64,000 nt of DNA. It comes from Antitrichia curtipendula. Its lineage: Eukaryota; Streptophyta; Bryopsida; Hypnales; Leucodontaceae. Location of the stretch: assembly GCA_951230915.1 (NCBI GenBank), contig OX579641.1, positions 6,882,001 through 6,946,000 on the forward strand. The letters are read 5' to 3'. Shown here piece by piece: positions 1-12,030 of the stretch (positions are counted from its first letter, which is position 1; every line of letters starts with the position of its first letter). The notes below the pieces were generated by a model that saw nothing but the letters and a program-made list of their open reading frames with translations, was not told the DNA's origin and searched no databases. The position numbers and the translations under genes are program-made.

Positions 1-849
1 TGTTTCAGTTGCAAAGGAGTCGTAGGATGAAGTGTAGGATTATGAAAGTTGTAACAGAGTTCAAGTTTAGAATGAATGTGAGTTATTCTCCATCCAATAT
101 TTGTCACAGTTGTTGATGTGGAGTAGTCCATACTATTTGATATCCACTATGTCAATTTGCAAGAAATGACTAGAAAGCAATTGCAACTATAAAATAACAA
201 TAATCATTTTCTAGTTGTTTTGTAGCCATTTTTTAGTTGTTTTTTAGTTGTTTAGTAGTCGTTTCTTAGTTGTTTTCAAATCATTTTTTGATTGTCTTAT
301 ATCAGCTGTCCCATATCAATTGTCAAGAGTACCATTAGGTTGGACATATAAGACTTGTAGGTAGTTGTATCTTTATGTAATGAGTTCTATTAATAGAATT
401 CTAAGAATTCTACATTTTGTAGATTTTTACATATTGTAGAATTTGAAATCTACAAGTTGCAAATGAGTCACAGACAAGTTGCAATGAAGTCATTGACAAG
501 TCACAGACAAGTTGCAAATGAGTCGCAAATAAGTCACAAAAGAGTCACAAAGGAGTCACAGATTAATTGCAAATGAGCCGCAAATAAGTTGTACAACTTA
601 TTGATTAAGTGATTGATCTTACATGGTAGCAAATATCATGTAAACAACCAAGTCATAAAGCACATGGATGAAGTTCCAAGTAAGCTACCTACTCATAAAC
701 AACATCGTTTTGCCTTATAACTACAATATGACTAGAATACTTGTCCACAATGACTGGGGGCCTTTAGATTCGTACCAGTCGCAAATGTCCAATGCAACCC
801 AAAAAATAGTTGCTCTTTGTAGTCGCAAAACCCCCTTTTTCTTCTAGTG
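1..849. mobile_element. Right end of a CACTA (EnSpm)-type DNA transposon, truncated by the window edge
   Basis: The segment ends at 849 in CCCCCTTTTTCTTCTAGTG, whose complement begins CACTAGAAG, the usual terminus of plant CACTA elements. For several hundred bases inside this end the sequence is packed with short motifs around GTCGCAAAT, AGTTGCAAATGAGTC and AGTCACAAA. These look like the subterminal transposase-binding repeats of the superfamily. The other terminus lies left of base 1, so neither length nor target duplication can be checked. No transposase reading frame is visible, so it is probably non-autonomous, or only the subterminal zone is in view. Confidence 0.68.
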
Positions 850-3800
850 TTCATATGTTGTTATTATCTTGTAAATTCTGATTTCAAAGACCTTGAATTT
901 TTTCTCAAATATTCCTTATATTTTTCACCATTTAGATTTCAAATGAAAATTTCCTTTACTCACAAGAAATCATCAAAAAATGACTAGTGTATTGCCAATT
1001 CACTCAACGTCCTCGCATTGCAGGGTGATTTAAAGTAAGATAGGCTTTGTATTTGCTTTTGAACTTTTGCTTCAGTGTATTAAACAACATTTAGAAGCCA
1101 ATGGTAAAGTGACGCAAATTCATCAAGAACAAAAAATACACTCCAAGAGGATTCAAAGTTTGTTGGCCTTATCTTGTAGGAATGAAAAAAGAAGTTTGTT
1201 TTTGTTTTTGTTTTCACTTCAAAGTCTACTTTATTGAACATAGTCATTTTTTTTCTTGACTAGCTCTTGTAACAAGCATAATTCTTCATTCATGTGGAAT
1301 AATTTTGATGATCGCCACCATTGAAATGAAACAAGACTTAGTTAGCTTTCCTATAAAATAAAAAAGATTAAAAAAAATGCACAATTTTTGAGAAAATGCC
1401 CCTGTTGACAAGATCGATGAAAGATGTTTGGTTAAGGAGTACTTTGTATGTACGCTGAAATCAAAATGTTTAAATTGGAATGCTCAAAAGTGCTCCAAAA
1501 ATTCTGATTTTTTTTCCAAATGTGCATATCATCATAATATTGATGTGAAACGTTTTTCAAATCATTTCAAGGTGTAGAAAAAAAGATATGAGAATGTGAA
1601 GTAACAACCCACAATGCCTTTTCCATTCTCAAAAGATTCACCAAAAATTGCACACTCAATCATTTCTCAATCAAATTGTATCGACGGATTTAGTAAAGAA
1701 AATCATCTAGGGTCCTTTTGCTGCTTACGGACTATTAGTGAGGTTTACATATCAAATTTTTTACAAATGTAGTTGTAGAAGCCATATGGTGGCCTTATGG
1801 TCCCTTAGGGATTAATAATCTTTCAATCCACGTAGTCAAATGGTCTGAAATTTTTCCCACAAATTTTTATAATAGTCAAATATACTTTTGTACAATTTCT
1901 CTTGAAAAATACCCCAATCCTATAGGGATTAAAAAAATTCACAAAGTGATACACATTTGTATCCCTTTGTGAATTTTGGACAAAAAAATTTACAAAGGGA
2001 TTACGTGAATTCTGGACAAAACATTCTTAAATCTTATGAAAAAAGAGTTAAAATTCTTTCATGACACAAAAATATCACGAGTGTTTCATAATTGATTAAA
2101 AAAATGCTACAAGTGTTTCAAGGCTCAAAACAAAAACAAAAGTTGTTGAATGCCGCATTTAACTATTTCGAGACTTTCTAAGGGTCCAAAATTAATAGTA
2201 GAAAAAAAATGGCCATTTGGAGATAATGCAAAACATCATGAGATCTATGTAAAACATTGGGAGATCAATACAAAACATTTGAAGATCTATACAAACATCT
2301 GGAGATCTCTAGATGTTATTATCCAAAGATTTCTGAATGTTTTGTCCAGAATTCACGTAAAAGTCCAAAAGTAGTTAAATGTGGCATTTGACTAAGTCAA
2401 GGTCACTATAAACTTGCATGTCCATGTCTTTTTTTGCACTACAACTTGAATTATGTAAGACATGGTTGGTGCCATTTCTTAGACCCTACCAAACAACAAA
2501 TAATATGATTAATGCATCACAAAAATTTAGCATTGACAAGCTAATTTTTTTTCTATTTTTGTCCCAAGGAACTTAAATCCTTCCAATTAATCTCAAGTGC
2601 CACAGTTAATGTTGCTTCTCAATATGGATGATTCTTAAACAAGAGCATACACCGAGTACTTCACTATACCTTGTAATTTACAAATACATGTCTAAAATTT
2701 GGGGGGGGAGGGGGCTATTAAGTTATTATTTCACAATAGATATGCCCTTATATTTTTTCTACTTTTACTTTTTGCCCATTTTCCTACACCCAATAGTACT
2801 TAAAACTAAAATTTGAGGCATTTAAACATGTCTCTATTGTAATTAAAAAAACTATATGTGTTTTTAGGGTTGATTAGAACAACATGTACACTCTAACTAT
2901 TGTTGAACAAAAACCCCACAAAAAGTTCATATCCAAACATCATATATCAAACAATTCATACAAATGAATCATACATGTACAATAAAAAAAAAACATGAAA
3001 ATTGAAAAACCCACATGTAGTATTATATTGGTTAAACTTGACTTATGCAACATGTCCTTAAAACTGCCCACCACAGATCTAAGTTGGAGCAAACAAACAA
3101 ATAACAACCTAAAATGAGACATTGTTCATTGTTTGGCTATTCACAGATAGAAAATGGAAGCTTCTCATGCAATTTCTTCTCTTCCTTTTTTAGACTACTT
3201 CCTATGTAGATTTACAAATTATATACCATAGATCATTACTATGTATTGTATAGTAGTTGTAAAATAGTACGCTTCAAAGAAGTGATGCTAATCATGCTAT
3301 ATTAACTTGAATATTTTCTTTAATTATTAGCCCTAACATTTAAAACATATATTGTAATAGGTCTCATAGTGTTTCTAAAGTAATTGTTAGTGAAGTACCC
3401 GGGAACATACAAGACCAAGAACAAGAGCACAAGAAGTATAAGGCAAGAGTACATGTTATTGCCCTTCCAAGCTAATGCAAAAAAAACTTGTTGCACCTCT
3501 GAGCTACAAAAAACTAGATAAGGTAACTCAACCTGTGACAAGTAGAATTCTAGACCAGCCTAATTCAAGCCAAAAAAATTCTTGTGAAGTGCATTTCATA
3601 AGATACATGTATTGCTCAACCTATATTTCTTAACATGTATTAGGCTGGTTCAAAGTTGGCTTGTCATAAGCAAAGTTACCTTAGACACAACCTTTGCTAA
3701 AGAAACATGAGAAAAAAAATCATAATTGAAACATTAACACAAACATGGATATATGAACAAGAGCAAGAATGTGGCCAAAAATAAGAATAGAAGATAAAAA

Positions 3801-5300
3801 ATACTTGTTGGTGCACCTTGAACCACCTCCGAGTTTATACAAAGAACACCTCCAAGCTACAAGAAAACAAAATGCACTTCAACTTAGAATATAATTGTAG
3901 GTTAAACTCTATAATTAAGCAATCTTCCAATGAAATCCTCAACCTCAAATTCCAAACCTGAACACAATGGGGCTCAAAAATTCAAAAATTCAAATCACAT
4001 ACCAAATTTATATACAATGTTATATTTGTAGAAATTTATTATGTACAATTTGCATCCCTAAATAGTAATTTTTCAATAGGCTATGAATTGGAAGGTTACA
4101 AAATAACCTCTTCACATTGACCACCAAGGATCCTAAAATAACGACAAACTTGATTCAAAAGTGTAACAAGTGTACTAAAGCACAACTAAGGCATCAAACC
4201 TCATTGATCCACAACAATGATCTCTATGTTTTTTTAGTTAAAGCTGATGCTACATCAATAAATTATTGCTAAATAGCATTGAATGAAAGAACAAAAATCT
4301 ATAATATCAAGTAGGTGTACAAAATATTTAATTTTTAAAAATGTGTCAAAAGAAAATGATAATAAAGTAGAATAGCCTATGACCACCCAAATTTACAATT
4401 TGGGTATTATGAGCAATGTGTTGATTGTTGCCTGAGAAAGAATTAGTTTTTTAATTTTTCAAATTTTCAAAGAAAGAATTAGTTGAATTGACTTAAATAC
4501 AAGTGGAATTATATTAATCTGCTAAAAATTTGAATTGATATAAATTTTCAAACCAAAAATATAAACCTTTAGTAGGTGGGGGTCATGACCATCTTAAAAA
4601 GGTTCAAAATAAGTGATCTACCATCCTAATCACTTTGATGAGTGTTATAAAAGTACAAGTTCAACATTCTAATTAAAAGCACTTCTTTTGTTGGCTAAAA
4701 TTACAACTTGTTTAGACACAAGTATTTATTCACAATTAAGCTCACCTAAATCAACATTTATTGAACCACATCATAATCAACCTTAAATTGTCCATAAACA
4801 CATGTGAACTTGGTGTCATTCTTTGACAATAGCACCTAATTGCTTGCCTAGAGTACATGGCTTACACACTCTGCAAAAATAGGTGGGAGACTAGCACAAT
4901 TAATTGGGAGGGTCCAATAGATGGTGAAATTGGTTGATTGACGGCATTGGATTGATTGACTATATTCTTAGTTAAACCTTCCTTTGACTTTATTGACTCC
5001 TACAAATTGGGGTTCACTTTACAATTAACTCTATTGTCTCTAAAAATTCTCAATCCAAATGTATTCTTTCATCTTGCTATGCCATTTTTTTCCCAAATTC
5101 TCAAACCAAATCTGCTTTCATTCAATAACATCTTGAAGTGATTTTTTCCCCAATTTATTTTCACAGATGTTGGATACCAAACAAATGTCTGTTTCAGGTG
5201 GGGAATTTTATGTGCACAGTATATTCCAAAACGTAATTTTAGGAGTCATATAGAAAAGGTCTAAACGAATTTATAACGTATTTGTATCAGGAATTCCAAC
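850..5300. other. AT-rich intergenic DNA, no supportable gene
   Basis: No reading frame here looks like a protein and no splice-linked coding pieces are visible. The only structures noted are the hairpin-like repeat at 2,001-2,360, the 21-bp tandem inside it, and a short G run near 2,701. The right part probably merges into the 3' flank of the Atos-like gene, whose polyadenylation site I cannot place. Confidence 0.6.
2001..2360. repeat. 360-bp segment bounded by a perfect 26-bp inverted repeat, with a 21-bp tandem inside
   Basis: The 26 bases at 2,001-2,026, beginning TTACGTGAATTCTGGACAAA, recur exactly as their reverse complement at 2,335-2,360. Between the arms, 2,229-2,313 holds four imperfect copies of a 21-bp unit of the form AAAACATTtGgaGATCtAta. 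A second imperfect inverted pair overlaps it: ATGCCGCATTTAACTA near 2,149 against the complement of about 2,370-2,390. The arrangement suggests a foldback or MITE-like element. No clear target duplication was found. Confidence 0.55.
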
Positions 5301-6134
5301 TTTTGGGGGCAAATACCACCAATGTATTACAATGTACAATGTATCATAAAATTGATAAGTGATCACAGCAATATAGAACAGAAAAGAAAATTCAGATTTC
5401 CAATCAAGTTTCTGAAAACTAACGATACATTCCATAACAGAATCTGGATAAAAGTCTGGAAAAAATCTCTATTAAAAATTGGCACCTCGATTTCAGATAC
5501 AACTGAACCTTCAGCACACCAATGGCAATGCCCTTGGTTTTTTGAAATGTAGCGTACAAGTACATAACATCGGCTTTCAAGGACTCCTTCACTTTGAAAA
5601 ATAATAGAAAATGGAGATATGGAAAGATAGGAGATTTTCATATCCTTCCTGACAGAGAAGAGGCATCCACAAGTGCCAAGTTAAGAACAAGAACAACTAT
5701 TGTTTGCAGGTGAAACAATAGAATTTGACATTCAAAGGACCACCATTGAGGTGACCTCCAAAAAATACCTAAAAAGAATTGGCCACCACATTTGGCGTCC
5801 ATGAAGAATTAACGAGTCACAGAGACTCTCTGTTTATCGGCGCAAATGAAAACGAGATTTCATTGCGAAAGAATGAGTAGACCAAACTCTTTCATTTCAA
5901 GCTTGCAACATCAAACACAGGCCATTTATACCACAAATTTCGGCTTCTGAAGAGACCTACAATTGCATAAAGATTGAGTGTTGAATAGCAAGTCTATTTA
6001 CAAGTTGGGAAGGCACATGAACTAACTGAACCACCTGGAGGATAATAACTTCTGGATACTTCCCAGATAACCCGACCTGAAGTAATAACGACTGATAGGA
6101 CGAAGCTAGACAGTAAGAGAGGTGACTGCAGAAG
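5300..6134 (-). other. Probable 3' UTR and 3' flank of the Atos-like gene
   Basis: This stretch lies directly downstream of the stop codon at 6,135-6,137 on the minus strand. The reading frames here are short and unlike any family I know. The end of the transcript cannot be placed from sequence alone. Confidence 0.4.
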
Positions 6135-9100
6135 CTAGCTGCTGTAGTCGAAGTATTTTGGATTCGCAGGTGAATCATACTCAACTTGTAGCTGCAAACA
6201 CACCCTCCATCAGTACAGGAACCATCCAAGTCGCAACTTTACATCAATATGACAAAGAATAAAGTGAAACATTAGTATGAAAACAAACCTAGCCAAATTA
6301 AAACCTGCCAATTGTAAAGAGGCTAGATTTTCTAGAACACCTCTTCGAGGTTAGATTCTCAAGTAGTGAAGATTCAACTAGAATGAGGCAGCAAATAAGA
6401 TCATCAGCCCTGTTTCAAAGCCGGCAGAAAAAATAGATATCACACATTGAAATAAACATTACAAATCACATTAACAATCTACTGTTCTCTTCAAAGTGAG
6501 CTTGATGAAAGCATGCATGATCTAGCACCAAAACAAGCACAAAGCACGACACTGGAATCTACTGTGGTCAACAAACAATAAACAAAGTTCAGAGGCCAAC
6601 TCAACTGGTAGCACAAGACCACAGCTGTGCTTACTGAGAAGACAAATTACCTGACCCTCATCCGCATCTGCATGCCGCTGCGGGAAGACCACCCGTAGAT
6701 CCCCATATATGTAGAATCGCCTCTCTTCTTCAGCCTCCGCAGAAGAACCCAAGCACTTTGGAGATCCCGACCTGGATTGTATGTTGGATATCTTGTCCTT
6801 TCCATGGTTCCTAAGGGGTGGGCACATGAACCTCAGATGGAGGGCATATTTCAAAACCCCGGGAGTGACTTCGCCTCCTTTAGAGCCTCCCTTAGAGTGG
6901 CCTTGCCGACCAAGATTCGGCTGCATATTGCTCCTCAACCCAGCTGCTGTTTGGTCAACCTGCTTGCTGTCATCTTGAGCAGGATCCTGCTCCAAGAGTG
7001 CTGTACCACCGGCTTTGGCTTCTAAACTTTTGAACGTAAGAAGACCACTGTTTGCAAGAGGCACACCCCGAACTTGGCATTCAGCTTTTGCAGCGGGTCC
7101 ACACTTTCCAATTGTGTCTGTGTCAGATCGCATCCGGTTGCAACCCACACCAGAACTGGTCCTGTTTTTTAGAGGCTCAGCTTTAGCCATAACCAGGTCA
7201 TCAGTTCCAGAACAAACTTGCGAGCCACTTTCTCTACCTTTGAACCTGTACAAATCTACAGAAGCTCCTGAGGAGCTCATTGAACTACTAAAGTTGGAAA
7301 AGCTACACCGGCCACCCCGCGATGAAGAATCAGAAAGTCCACTTAAGCGAGGATCCGGTCTGCCAAATTCTTTTCCAGGAACTGAGTTGTGAGCATCAGA
7401 TGCTAAGGAAACCTTATGCCGAAGAAATGTCTACACAATGAAAAAACAACACCAACTCAAAACCCCATCTTAAAAGCATATCCTGTCAACACTGTCACTG
7501 GCCAGCTCCCTACAACAGGATTACCACCGTCAGTGACGAAGAGAAAGCATGTGCAATCAGGAAATTATCACTGCACCTTGCAAATATACAGTATCTTACC
7601 ATCACAGTACCCAATTCAAAAATATAGGCTATCACCTTGTACTATATAACACCTCTTTGGCAATCACGCAGAACATCATAAAAATTCATACCTTTGTACC
7701 AGGTGGCATATCTGTCAGGTCGTAGATACATATGAAGGTATGCACAGGGGTCCTTTCTGGATTGCTTAAGACCTACACGCAGACAAACTTAGATGCAATT
7801 AATTTGCCACAAATACTTATAAGAGGTTTAACATTTACAATGCTGTGTGTACAGCATAGAAAGAAACACTTTAGCTATCAGAAAATTTGGACGTAAATCA
7901 CATTCCTAGACCAAGCACCTAATGTCCTAAGAGGTGTGCTACTGTACCAATTGAACCCGGCCTTTAACTGGCACTTTAAAGCGCGCTTTGTTGGGACTCC
8001 TGCTTGATTTACCACCAAAAGAAATCCCGGCCACATCTATGGAGGCGAAATAAGGAAGTGAACTATCTCCATTCACACACGAAACTGAGAAGGGCAGCTT
8101 CTTCGTTGGTGGGGACCAACTACCTCCAGTAACACTCAGCAGGGCCAAAAACCCATCGAGCTTCTGCAGCATTCATCAAAGTTGACAGTGTGGTCAAACA
8201 TCATCTCAAACTCCATGAAATATGATTTAAATAGAAACATCTTAAATTTCCCTGCCGATCATTCTAGAAAACCACTCAAAAAAGAGGACATGAGCAAGTC
8301 AAAACTTACCTGGCTGGCTTTACCAGCCAAGAATCGCCCAGAAAGAAGAGACTCTTCGAAGGAACCAACCAAGGATCGCCTATTTAGCACACCAATCGAC
8401 CCTACTGGACTCTTTGGTCCGATAGAAGGTGCAGAAAAAGGTTCAAATCCCCAACTGCCTGGTGACCTTGATAGCCCTTGGTGCTTTTGTAGATTACCAA
8501 ATAAATTGACGTGCCTAGAATCATCAAATACGCCGTCTACTCGAGTATCAGCAGCTTCCTCTTCGCTTGCAGGCTCACCCCATTTCAAATGGCGCTGAGT
8601 AGGAGTGTGCAGTCCATTGACAACAGCAGGGTGGTCCGAATACCGACTACTTCTTGCAGAGCCCAAATCCGGGGTGGCTGCTATTGCCGAGGAGGCCCAG
8701 CGAGGTCCAAGGGGTGATAACGACAGAGTAGGAGGGACACCTGAACGTACAGTTCGAAGACCTTTGGAAAAATACTCCGGGTTAAGAGACAATCCATGGG
8801 CCCTCCCCACATTCACATTAGCTGTTCTTCCTGCAAGCTCTTCAGGCTTCGGTGTCAACCCTAGGTCAGCACCTTCATTGCGTAAGACAGGCCCGTCAGT
8901 TTGCACTGCTGGCTGTCGCCCCCTTTCTCGAGATCGAGGTATAGGAACCGGCTCGCTGGCGACACTAACGATGTTGCCGACTTTGTAAGGATGCACATCA
9001 GACGGTGGTTCATAATTATCCACATCCTTCGAGCCTTGATCATCTGAGCTGCCATAATCTGCCACACCAGTACTCTGACCAGCAGCCAGCATGCTAGTGA

Positions 9101-10003
9101 GAGGAGAGAAAGCCTTCTTGCGAATGGTGTTAAGGCCAGCGTCATTGGCACCGGCCTCTCGACTGCTACTGGAGAGCGAGAATTCACCAAAATCATACTG
9201 CAGAAACACACATTTTTGGAGTATCAGAAATAACAGAACCAGTATCCATTGGAAGTCAAAACAAAAGGTTTCAATCGTTGAGTAGTTTGGCCACGAGCTA
9301 AGATCAAAAGAGAGAAGCAAAGGTCTACACTGCAGAAATTTGGAAGTACATTGACCGTGCCACTTTCGTTCTGCCCCGAGACATCAATAATTTAAAACAA
9401 CAATGGTCATAATTCTCGAAGCTTGCCAGAACCTTCAACTCCCTGGCCTCTTAAAGACCTGAAGAAAAGATATGTTATTCATCTGGTGAGTAAGTCAAGT
9501 GGATTCTCGTTGGTGGTACACAAACATCAGCATGAACACCACATATACGTACTGACCTGTACAGCATCCGCTTTTTCACTTGAATGTTTGGAGGCTGTGA
9601 TGTGAGACGACGTTGACGTCTGCGATTCAAATCCGACAATAATTGAAGTAGGAACTCCGGTGACGGAAGCACCTTTCTGTGGACGATACAAATTACTTTC
9701 CAGAAGATCAGACCGAACAGCTGCTTTACTGCTTGAGTTTGCAAGAGGATACTCCCAGACAGTGCCATCTTCAACATCAATGTGCGACTTCGAACCTCCT
9801 TCGGGAATGCCAGTATGATCCCAGAAATCTGTGGACACTCCACTTTTGGATGTCTTTCCGTGTGCTGCTGCTACCCCTCGAGCAGGTGAAGCATGACTAA
9901 CAGCTCCTGGAATCTCCCGGTCATTAGCAGTACTACTTCGAGCAAAAGCTTCCCCCGGCCGAATATCAGTAGATGATTCACTAAATGGCCCAGGCAGACC
10001 CAT
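6135..10003 (-). CDS. Atos/FAM214-like protein (DUF4210 plus C-terminal Atos domain), 6 coding exons
   Basis: Exons on the minus strand are 10003-9557, 9197-8310, 8163-7948, 7772-7692, 7430-6651 and 6191-6135. All junctions are GT-AG and all are phase 0, giving about 822 aa. Residues 1-420 are low-complexity, Ser/Gly-rich and probably disordered. The conserved Atos-type core starts at RSLVGSFEESLLSGRF (about 423-438) and continues through KLDGFLALLSVTGGSWSP, RSPNKARFKVPVKGRVQL and YDLTDMPPGTK|TFLRHKV, the last crossing an exon junction. A Ser/Gly-rich spacer of about 170 aa follows. The C-terminal block has KYALHLRFMCP (about 738) and RRFYIYGDLRVVFPQRH (about 781), ending VEYDSPANPKYFDYSS. 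In animals this domain pair defines Atos/FAM214 proteins, thought to be nuclear regulators; the plant role is unknown to me. The start at MGLPGPF is preferred because an in-frame TAG lies just upstream in genomic sequence. A spliced N-terminal extension is possible (see findings). Confidence 0.85.
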
Positions 10004-11830
10004 GCTTCTCCAACAACGCTGCTATCTTATTGATTACACAATGTTTTCTTCAGCTCAAATTCTATAGCTACGAAATTGTTGTCGAGATGCCTCGACAACG
10101 TGACTTACCTAAACCTTCAGATTCTTGTCAAAGTTGCAGAAAGCCCGAAAATCAAGGAGATGGATTGATTTGCATTAACCTTCCACCCACCAGTTAGCAT
10201 ATGGTGGAAAATCATCCCGAAATCGTAATACCACTCCCAGTTAAACAAATTGGATATGACACTGAGACTTTCTGCTGCATCGCAGGAAGTCAGTTAGAAG
10301 AATCCACATTGTAGGCTTTCCCAAAGACTGCACATCATCACCGTATACCGTGCAATTGTTGCTGATCTCCGCGCACCACAAACATCTGAGAACATAAAAT
10401 TGTCTAACTGCCTGAAGCTGTGTTCACATGGTTGTGACTCATAGCATCACATCCATGAAAAGAACACACTGGATTGGGGAAGTATTCAGGCCGCTGAATC
10501 CTAAGGCCTCTACCCTGTGTTTCCTAAAGTCTTGTTCAGCTAGAGCAAGACAGAGCACCTCAAGCGAGGATTCCAAGGACCTGAATCCCGTTTCTAATAT
10601 AATCGATTCACAAATTCTCAGACCACTATCCAAGGCAGCTTCCACGAAGAATTGGTTTCCCAGACCTTGGACCCTCGTAAGCTCTCCTGAAGATCCATGA
10701 GCTCTTCCAGATAATTACGCCTTCCTTTCACCACTGCTACATTACCAGTCTTTCCCTTTCCATGATGAAGCCCTAAACACAACAAGGAACCCAATTAAAC
10801 AAAAGAACACCGAAAGTCCAGAAAACCAACACAGACCACAACAGCACAAAGTAATTTGATTCCGAAACATGATCAAAGTCCACCAAAAACACACCAGAAA
10901 CATTCAGCAACCGTATGAGACAAATGATTAGATGCTCAAGAAACAATGAAACCACCATTGACACTGGCACCCATGCTTACTCTACATCCTAAACCTTTCT
11001 AGACTGCCACCACTAAACCAAAATCCCAGTACATACCCGCCCTCATTCAATGTAAAACGCAATAACCTAATCCAATTCCACACAATCCAGCTGACTCCAC
11101 AAATGGAACTACAGAAACAATAACCACCCAATTGCAAACCAAGAATCGAAATAGTATTACCGAGGAGAATGACGACGGAGCACAACCGAGCGAGCTCCAA
11201 GCAAGCTGTTCCTGCATCTCCCAAGCTCGCCACGCCATAACTCCGAACCCTAACGTTCAATCATTCACAAACCCCACGCAACAAAACTGAAATTCCTCTT
11301 GCGTTCCGTAACAGGAAAATCTTCAGACACGGGTGATTCCCAAATTCCTCAAACGCATGTACCAATCCGGCCTTTCCGATGCGCTGCCTCGTTGCCAACT
11401 CCGAATTCGCTACAACTGCAACCCAATTTGCGCAATTGGAGACGAATTCCGAAATTCTGAGCCACAGGCGAGGGATCCAATTGAGGAATCTGCTGCAATG
11501 GGATGCGGCGAACTCGCGGCGGGCATCGAACGTCGCGTGTAGGACCGATCGCTTGCAGCGCAATACGCGAGACAGCTGCCTTGTGCAGGCTTTGTAGGGA
11601 CGAGAGAGGCTTGGATAGCATTTCACCGGCCGACCGATGGACGGAGGTCTTTTTGGAAGGAGACCGTTGGTCGGAAGACCTGATTCCCGTTCGACACAGT
11701 AATCGGTCTGGGGTTCGAACCGTGCAGCGCTTGTTTGAGTTGGTAATACCGTGGATTGGTAGGGTGTCACACTGCCGTGCTGTGGCCTCATTTCTCTGGC
11801 CATTCTCTGCCACATCTCAAAAAGCAACTG
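10004..11830 (-). promoter_or_regulatory. Intron-containing 5' leader and promoter region of the Atos-like gene
   Basis: The base composition rises to GC-rich, CpG-containing sequence at 11,340-11,800, as expected near a plant transcription start. A likely leader exon ends at 11,161 with donor CTCG|GTAATA. It contains a 26-codon open frame starting at 11,238 (MAWRAWEMQEQLAW...). Candidate acceptors lie at 10,022 (GATAG|CAGCG) and three bases further on. A second block at about 10,439-10,700 also looks exon-like on the minus strand, with a 68-codon frame, and may be another leader exon carrying an upstream ORF. I cannot fix the transcription start or say which leader exons are used. Confidence 0.45.
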
Positions 11831-11873
11831 TTATTGTCATATGCCTTACGATACATGAACTTCAATATTGTAC

Positions 11874-12030
11874 TAAGGTAGGTACACCCAAAACCACCAC
11901 TTTTTTCTATTGAGCCTAGTTATTATTATTAGATTGGTCAAATTTTCATATGTTTTTATTAGCAAGTGAAAGGAGGTTCTAGCGCACCAGAGAACATGGC
12001 ATTTGGATACTATATGCAAAAATTATTAAG
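11874..12030 (-). mobile_element. Partial TAAGGTAG-family MITE, inverted copy directly upstream of the Atos-like gene
   Basis: Starting TAAGGTAGGTACACCC at 11,874, this stretch is the reverse complement of the right half of the element at 56,969-57,244. Shared landmarks include CAAAACCaCCACTTTTT, GCAAGTGAAAGGAGGTTC and the GCACCAGAGAA block. Similarity fades near 12,030, so the far terminus is missing. It lies within about 100 bp of the GC-rich 5' region of the gene and has the same orientation relative to transcription as the copy in front of the hexosaminidase gene. Confidence 0.7.

Noticed and set aside
11695..11725. GGGGTTCGAACC in the GC-rich region upstream of the Atos-like gene, tRNA-like
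   Set aside because: The surrounding bases do not fold into a cloverleaf and there is no matching acceptor stem.
11261..11827. Minus-strand frame of 188 codons in the GC-rich leader region
   Set aside because: Overlapping frames of similar length exist on both strands, which is typical of GC-rich DNA, and no domain or splice link to the main gene is evident.
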